Below are positions 60,091-64,000 of a DNA stretch of 64,000 bases, piece by piece. Position 1 is the stretch's first letter, and each line of letters starts with the position of its first letter. The notes beneath the pieces were generated by a model. The model searched no databases, was not told the DNA's origin, and saw only the letters and a list, made by a program, of their open reading frames with translations. The position numbers and the translations under genes are program-made. The DNA is taken from assembly GCA_944384985.1 (NCBI GenBank), contig CALWVM010000007.1, positions 52,619-116,618 on the forward strand, in the 5' to 3' direction. Origin of the DNA: an uncultured Clostridia bacterium. Its GTDB lineage: Bacteria; Bacillota; Clostridia; Oscillospirales; Acutalibacteraceae.

Positions 60091-61335
60091 TTACCGTTTG
60101 CGGCGCGCAGCGCGGTCGTTTTTCACGGCGCGTATAAGTTCACCGAATTTCGGAGGCTTTCCGTACATCAGCACGCCCACGCGATAGATTGCCGCAGCCG
60201 CGTACCCGATGCCCACGGTGCAGCCCACGAGGATCACAATAGAAAGCACAATCTCCCACGGTGCGACGCTGCCCATACAGATGCGTGTGAACATCGCCAT
60301 TGGCGAAGTAAACGGCACAAAAGACGCCACGCGCATCAAGAGACTGTCCACGTCACCGAGCATCGAGAAGATGGAAACCATAAACGCAATAATCATCAGG
60401 AACGTCACGGGCATAACCAGCGTATTGATATCTTCCAGCCGGCTTGCAAGCGACGCAAGCGCACCATACAAAAACGCATACAGCAAGAAGCCCAGCACAA
60501 AGAACAAGATCGTATAAAGCAGGATGGGAAGCGGCATATCGAATATGGACGCGACGGTAGCATTGCCCGCCCAATAATCCGCATTGACACGGTACAGGAG
60601 AAATGCGCTGCCCAAAAGGAGGATGAGCTGCGTAAAGCCCGCCGCGCCCGCGCCGAGCACCTTGCCAAACATCAGATTGACCGGTTTCGCCGACGTGATA
60701 AGCAGTTCCATAGCACGCGAGCTTTTTTCCACAGCGACGCTTTGCGCGACAAACTGGCCGTAGATCATCACCGCCATATACAAAAGGAAGATCAGGATAT
60801 ACGTATAGAAAAACGTCTGGGACTGGTCGTTGCCTAAGGTTACAGGCACGGCGGTGACAGCGGCATTCATAGCAGAGGCGACCTGCGCATCGGTCAGCCC
60901 GTAAGAGGCAAGCTGTATGCTTTGCAGCCGTGCGGACAGCGCCTCACTGACCGTCATGGACGTGGTATCCGTTAAAGACGCGGTTTCGGTGATATACTGA
61001 TACTGCGTTGGACTCTCCAGCAGAATCACCGCGTCGTATTCTCCGGAAAGGACGCTTGCGTGCAGCGCCGCTTCATCCGCCGAAGCCGTGGTCACACGGT
61101 CATAGGGCAGCACCGTTTGCAGGAATGCTGCAACGGAATCCGCGTCTTCGCCTGCCACCGCCAGCGTGCGCGCCTCACCCGCCATAAGCCCGGAGAGGAA
61201 ATCCCCGCTTGAAAACCGTGGGAAGCACAGCACCACCGCCATGATGAGAATCAAAATGACGGTTGTCGCCACAAACGCCTTGTTTTTGGCGTAGCTGCGG
61301 TATTCGAATGCAAAAATATGCCGAAACTGTTTCAT
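60091..61335 (-). CDS. ABC-2 type permease, NatB-like
   Basis: 414 aa. One N-terminal membrane helix (about 22-42), a large extracytoplasmic domain (about 45-170), then five or six helices (LLYMAVMIYGQFVAQSVAVEKSSRAMELLI... is the ABC2_membrane_3 signature, read in parts). A conserved SPMAMFTRICMG lies near the end. Forms an exporter with the ATPase encoded upstream; the substrate may be Na+, a lipid or a peptide. Overlaps the ATPase by 4 bp. Confidence 0.9.
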   Translation of the reverse strand: MKQFRHIFAFEYRSYAKNKAFVATTVILILIMAVVLCFPRFSSGDFLSGLMAGEARTLAVAGEDADSVAAFLQTVLPYDRVTTASADEAALHASVLSGEYDAVILLESPTQYQYITETASLTDTTSMTVSEALSARLQSIQLASYGLTDAQVASAMNAAVTAVPVTLGNDQSQTFFYTYILIFLLYMAVMIYGQFVAQSVAVEKSSRAMELLITSAKPVNLMFGKVLGAGAAGFTQLILLLGSAFLLYRVNADYWAGNATVASIFDMPLPILLYTILFFVLGFLLYAFLYGALASLASRLEDINTLVMPVTFLMIIAFMVSIFSMLGDVDSLLMRVASFVPFTSPMAMFTRICMGSVAPWEIVLSIVILVGCTVGIGYAAAAIYRVGVLMYGKPPKFGELIRAVKNDRAARRKR

Positions 61336-62246
61336 ACCGACGCCCCCTTTGTATAATGTACGAAAATTTCATTGAGCGACGGCTCCCGCACCGAAACTGC
61401 GTCGAGCGCATCGGCACAGGGTGCGAGCGCGCGGTACAATTCCCCTTTATCAGCTGGGTCGCGCAGCGTCACGGCGAGCGTATCTTCCTGCTTTTCCATA
61501 CCGGCAAGCCAAGGTTTCTCCCCCGCGCGCAGGAGATCCAGCACGCGCCCGAAATCCGTGCTGCGGATCTCCAGCATATTGCGTGGGAAGCTGCGCTTAA
61601 TGTCGCGCAGCGCGCCCGAGAGCACGATCTTTCCCTCGTGCAGGATGGCGATGTTGTCGCAAAACTCCTCGATGTAATTCATTTGATGGCTTGAAAACAG
61701 AACCAGCTTGCCGCGCCCGATCAGCTCGCGCACCACGTCTTTGAGAAGCTGCGCATTGACCGGGTCGAGCCCCGAAAACGGCTCGTCGAGAATCACGATC
61801 TGGGGGTCGGCGATCAAGGTCGCGACCAACTGGATCTTTTGCTGGTTGCCTTTGGAAAGCGTTTCAAGCCGCCGATCGCGGTATTCCGTGACCTCGAGGC
61901 GGTCAAGCAGCCGCTCGGCGTTTTGCAACGCCTGTTTTTTCGAAATCCCCGCGAGCAGTCCGAAATACACAAGCTGCTCCATAATCGGTTTTTTCGGATA
62001 CAGCCCCCGCTCCTCGGGCAGATAACCGATACGCACACGGTCCGTACGCAGGCGTTCGCCATCGAGCAGGACCTCCCCGCTGTCCGGCGGGAAAACCTGC
62101 ATCAAAATTCGGATACTGGTGGTTTTGCCCGCGCCGTTCCGTCCCAAAAGCCCGAGTGCGCGCCCGCTCTCGACCGAGAACGAAACATCGCGCAGCACGT
62201 GCTTCTCGCCGAAACTTTTTGTGATGTTCTTGGCTTCCAGCCGCAT
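61332..62246 (-). CDS. ABC transporter ATPase, NatA-like
   Basis: 304 aa. Walker A GLLGRNGAGKTT, Q-loop YLPEERGLYPKK, signature LSKGNQQKI, Walker B IVILDEPFSGLDP, H-loop SSHQM. The C-terminal 80 residues form the DUF4162-like extension of NatA-type ATPases. Start MRLEAKN at 62246 with GGAGG 11 nt upstream. Partner of the ABC-2 permease. Confidence 0.92.
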   Translation of the reverse strand: MRLEAKNITKSFGEKHVLRDVSFSVESGRALGLLGRNGAGKTTSIRILMQVFPPDSGEVLLDGERLRTDRVRIGYLPEERGLYPKKPIMEQLVYFGLLAGISKKQALQNAERLLDRLEVTEYRDRRLETLSKGNQQKIQLVATLIADPQIVILDEPFSGLDPVNAQLLKDVVRELIGRGKLVLFSSHQMNYIEEFCDNIAILHEGKIVLSGALRDIKRSFPRNMLEIRSTDFGRVLDLLRAGEKPWLAGMEKQEDTLAVTLRDPADKGELYRALAPCADALDAVSVREPSLNEIFVHYTKGASV

Positions 62247-62266
62247 AAAAGTTTGCACCTCCGCAC

Positions 62267-62295
62267 TTGATTGACTGGGACAAATGATGTATAAT
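62267..62295 (+). promoter_or_regulatory. Promoter of birA
   Basis: -35 TTGATT (62267-62272), 17-bp spacer, -10 TATAAT (62290-62295). Confidence 0.75.
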
Positions 62296-62373
62296 GCTAC
62301 AATAACATGTGGGATACCCCACTTTTTTGCAGGGCGCTTTCGCCCCGACGAAATCCAAAACGGTGAGGTCAAA

Positions 62374-63165
62374 ATGGTTCGAGAACTCAGTGAAAAAAAC
62401 CTGATCTATCAGATCCGGCAGTATCGCATGAAGCGGCGCGTACACTTTTTCCCGGAGGTGGATTCCACCAACACAGCCGCCAAAGCGCTTTGCGAAAAGG
62501 GCAAGGGCACGGGGGCGCTGGTGGTTGCCAACTGCCAGACCGCGGGGCGCGGCCGCCTTGGGCGCGATTTCGTTTCGCCGCCCGACACAGGTGTATATTT
62601 GAGCGCGGTATACACGCTTTCCGGCGCGGAAAAGAATCTGGACATGCTCTCGCCGCTTGCGGGGCTCGCCGTGCGCGACACGCTGTATAATATGTTCGAC
62701 CTGCAGGTACAGATCAAGTGGCCCAACGATATTTTGCATGAAGGGCGCAAGCTCTGTGGGATCCTGTGCGAAATCCTCAACGAGCAGGACCGCCCGAAAT
62801 ATGTGATCGTTGGCGTGGGGCTCAATATCCAGCGCGGCGCGTTTCCCGACGACGTGGACTGCATCGCGGGCGCGGTCGGCGAATATTACAAGGGTGAGAT
62901 CGACCGCAACGAGCTCTGCATTGAGCTTGTGCACAATATGGATCGCTATATCCAAAGGAGCGGCGCGCTCACGGAGGACCGTAAAGAAGTTGTGGATCGA
63001 TTGAAAGCTTGCTCGGCAACGGTCGGGCAGCTGATCCGCGTGCAGACACCCGACGGCGGCTATGAGGCACGCGCCGTAGACATCGCCCCGAGCGGGGGGC
63101 TTGTGGTCAGCACCGCTGAGGGGGAAAAAGTCATCACTTCGGGCGAGATCGTGCATATCCGGTAA
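62374..63165 (+). CDS. birA: Biotin-[acetyl-CoA-carboxylase] ligase (monofunctional)
   Basis: 263 aa. Catalytic domain with EVDSTNTAAKAL, TAGRGRLGRDFVSP (the biotinyl-AMP loop), IKWPNDILHEGRKLCGILCE (in parts: KWPNDI, KLCGILCE) and VGVGLNIQ; a C-terminal SH3-like domain follows (GQLIRVQTPDGGYEARAV). There is no N-terminal helix-turn-helix, so it biotinylates carboxyl carriers but cannot repress. ATG 62374 with GAGG at 7 nt. Works with biotin imported by the BioY encoded at 41.8 kb. Confidence 0.95.
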   Translation: MVRELSEKNLIYQIRQYRMKRRVHFFPEVDSTNTAAKALCEKGKGTGALVVANCQTAGRGRLGRDFVSPPDTGVYLSAVYTLSGAEKNLDMLSPLAGLAVRDTLYNMFDLQVQIKWPNDILHEGRKLCGILCEILNEQDRPKYVIVGVGLNIQRGAFPDDVDCIAGAVGEYYKGEIDRNELCIELVHNMDRYIQRSGALTEDRKEVVDRLKACSATVGQLIRVQTPDGGYEARAVDIAPSGGLVVSTAEGEKVITSGEIVHIR

Positions 63166-63202
63166 CCCCGCTGCGGCGTTTTTATAAAGATCGGTTTCAC
63201 TT

Positions 63203-63233
63203 GGGAGGGGCTGTTTGCTCCTCCCTTATTTTT
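63203..63233 (+). terminator. Terminator of birA
   Basis: GGGAGGGGC pairs with GCTCCTCCC (one wobble) around a TGTTT loop; TTATTTTT follows. Confidence 0.88.
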
Positions 63234-63358
63234 ACCACATCGTTCCCCTCTTAGCAAGACTGAATCCGATAGGATCACGAATTTTGCATGAAGGCACGTA
63301 AACTTTGCACGAATCCAGCGTCACATATTTATATATTTCCGTCATGCCGCATTTTAGG

Positions 63359-63437
63359 ATGACATTCTATGAATGTCATTTTGCCTGATATTCCAACATA
63401 AAATACTCCTGTTGACAAGTACTGAATGTCAATTTGG
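63359..63437 (+). promoter_or_regulatory. Operator region of the small XRE gene
   Basis: A perfect palindrome, ATGACATTC-tat-GAATGTCAT (63359-63379), and a direct repeat of its right arm, GAATGTCATTTTG (63371) and GAATGTCAATTTG (63424), flank a candidate -10 TAAAAT (63399-63404). TTGACA...TGTCAA around 63412-63432 forms another inverted repeat. The rest of 63234-63358 shows nothing except two TTTGCA-GAA-like repeats. Likely autoregulation by the XRE protein. Confidence 0.55.
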
Positions 63438-63446
63438 GAGGCTTTT

Positions 63447-63719
63447 ATGTTCAAAAACAAAAGTGCGGACGGGCGCAACAACCTTTGCGGTAAAAAAATT
63501 GCAGAACTGCGGCGTGCGCAGGTCCCTTATATGAGCCAACGGATGCTTGCCGACCGTTTGCAGCTGATGGGCTTGGATATAGACAAAAACGCCGTACAGC
63601 GTATGGAATGCGGCAAGCGGTTCATTACAGACATTGAGCTTACGGCGCTTTGCCGCACGTTCGGCATTACGCCGAATGAATTTTTGGATTTTGAGAATAA
63701 TGCAGGTGACAACGTCTAA
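63447..63719 (+). CDS. Small XRE-family regulator
   Basis: 90 aa. A single Cro/C1-type helix-turn-helix fills most of the protein (GKKIAELRRAQVPYMSQRMLADRL, DIDKNAVQRMECGKRFITDIELTALC, FGITPNEFLDF), with almost no C-terminal extension. The ATG at 63447 has GGGAGG 5-6 nt upstream. Repeated GAATGTCA sites upstream suggest autoregulation. No adjacent target gene. Confidence 0.87.
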   Translation: MFKNKSADGRNNLCGKKIAELRRAQVPYMSQRMLADRLQLMGLDIDKNAVQRMECGKRFITDIELTALCRTFGITPNEFLDFENNAGDNV

Positions 63720-63855
63720 GATTTTCCTCGCGTCTCCGGCGGAATGCCAATGCGTTTGCTTTGCGCGCAAGACGGCGTAAACCCATGCCGGCGACCCGAC
63801 CGGCGGGCCTTTCACAGTCCGCAGCAAAAAGCATGCGTCTTTTTGCAAAAATTGC
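63720..63855. other. Gap with a hairpin, no gene seen
   Basis: GC-rich DNA after the XRE gene. GCAAAAAG-catgcgt-CTTTTTGC (63824-63846) is a perfect 8-bp stem that may terminate transcription on either strand. No ORF with a good start is visible. Checked against c-di-GMP and other common riboswitch cores without a match. Confidence 0.4.
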
Positions 63856-63884
63856 TTGACAGAAACGCGAACCTTTGCTATAAT
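63856..63884 (+). promoter_or_regulatory. Promoter of the tRNA-Leu gene
   Basis: Full consensus: -35 TTGACA (63856-63861), 17-bp spacer, -10 TATAAT (63879-63884), 33 bp before the mature tRNA 5' end. Confidence 0.9.
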
Positions 63885-63916
63885 TATCACCGTTGCGAAA
63901 GCAGCAAAAAGAATAT

Positions 63917-64000
63917 GCGAGAGTGGCGGAATCGGCAGACGCGCACGTTTGAGGGGCGTGTGGTAATCCCGTACGGGTTCAAGTCCCGTCTCTCGCACCA
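63917..64000 (+). tRNA. tRNA-Leu (anticodon GAG)
   Basis: 84 nt with encoded CCA. Acceptor stem GCGAGAG/CTCTCGC, D-arm GGCGGAATCGGCAGACGCG, anticodon stem CACGT/GCGTG with loop TTGAGGG (anticodon GAG), a variable arm around TGGTAATCCCGTA typical of class II tRNAs, and TPsiC arm CGGGTTCAAGTCCCG. Reads CUC/CUU leucine codons. The window ends at its last base, so any further tRNA genes in an array are not visible. Confidence 0.97.

Noticed and set aside
63760-63815. GC-rich segment resembling parts of a c-di-GMP or other riboswitch core
   Set aside because: Only short fragments match and the conserved junction bases are missing; no downstream gene other than the tRNA.

Overview
The window looks like a chromosomal segment of a strictly anaerobic, probably spore-forming member of the Clostridia, most likely an Oscillospirales/Ruminococcaceae relative. 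The evidence is the soluble electron-bifurcating [FeFe] hydrogenase operon, an anaerobic sulfatase with its radical SAM maturase, CotF-like spore coat genes, a T-box leader, a LexA box of the Gram-positive type, mini-RNase III, YlmH, EndoA/MazF, Thr/Pro-rich extracytoplasmic linkers, and consensus sigma-A promoters with strong Shine-Dalgarno sites. The DNA is moderately GC-rich and its genes sit in short operons. I see no rRNA, CRISPR array, phage or insertion sequence; one small inverted-repeat element and one tandem duplication are present.

Layout. 1-6.8 kb (minus): prolyl-tRNA editing protein, lepA, two poorly known genes, a YitT membrane protein, mrnC and obgE. 6.8-8.3 kb: a small membrane protein behind a LexA-box promoter and an NrdR-box-like promoter, then an MBL hydrolase. 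8.3-11.8 kb: a radical SAM/ECF S-component/pyridoxal kinase operon divergent from a MocR/PdxR-type regulator. 12-17 kb: hndA-ATPase-hndBCD hydrogenase operon. 17-25.4 kb: acetyltransferase, membrane-anchored sulfatase plus anSME, MltG, XRE-membrane protein, FprA flavoprotein, C39-like peptidase. 25.5-36.7 kb: panE, TVP38, ylmH, two FAD proteins, an XRE repressor, DUF1015, VanZ, an OppA-like lipoprotein, a repeat element and an LCP ligase. 37-42.5 kb: hexuronate operon uxuA-uxuB-kdgK-eda with pduL and bioY. 42.5-50 kb: coat proteins, orphan mazF, a T-box controlled TrpXYZ-type ABC transporter, YhhN, MscS, YhcH. 50-53.4 kb: secreted SH3/C39 protein, glnA with a terminator in its leader, and a tandem pair of C-rich small RNA genes. 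53.4-60 kb (minus): aroF-tyrA-aroB-aroA-aroC-pheA behind a Phe/Tyr-rich leader peptide and terminator. 60-64 kb: NatAB-like ABC exporter, birA, a small XRE regulator and tRNA-Leu(GAG).

How the parts fit. Uronates are taken to KDPG and cleaved by Eda; PduL can convert acetyl-CoA to acetyl-phosphate, and HndABCD can reoxidise NADH plus ferredoxin to H2. Aromatic amino acids are handled by two different RNA switches: a T-box on the tryptophan-type importer and what looks like ribosome-mediated attenuation on the shikimate/Phe/Tyr operon. The least explained signals are the Phe/Tyr attenuator, the duplicated C-rich sRNAs just downstream of that operon, the LexA/NrdR-type small membrane gene, and the MocR regulator that lacks the PLP lysine beside a vitamin-B6-like locus.
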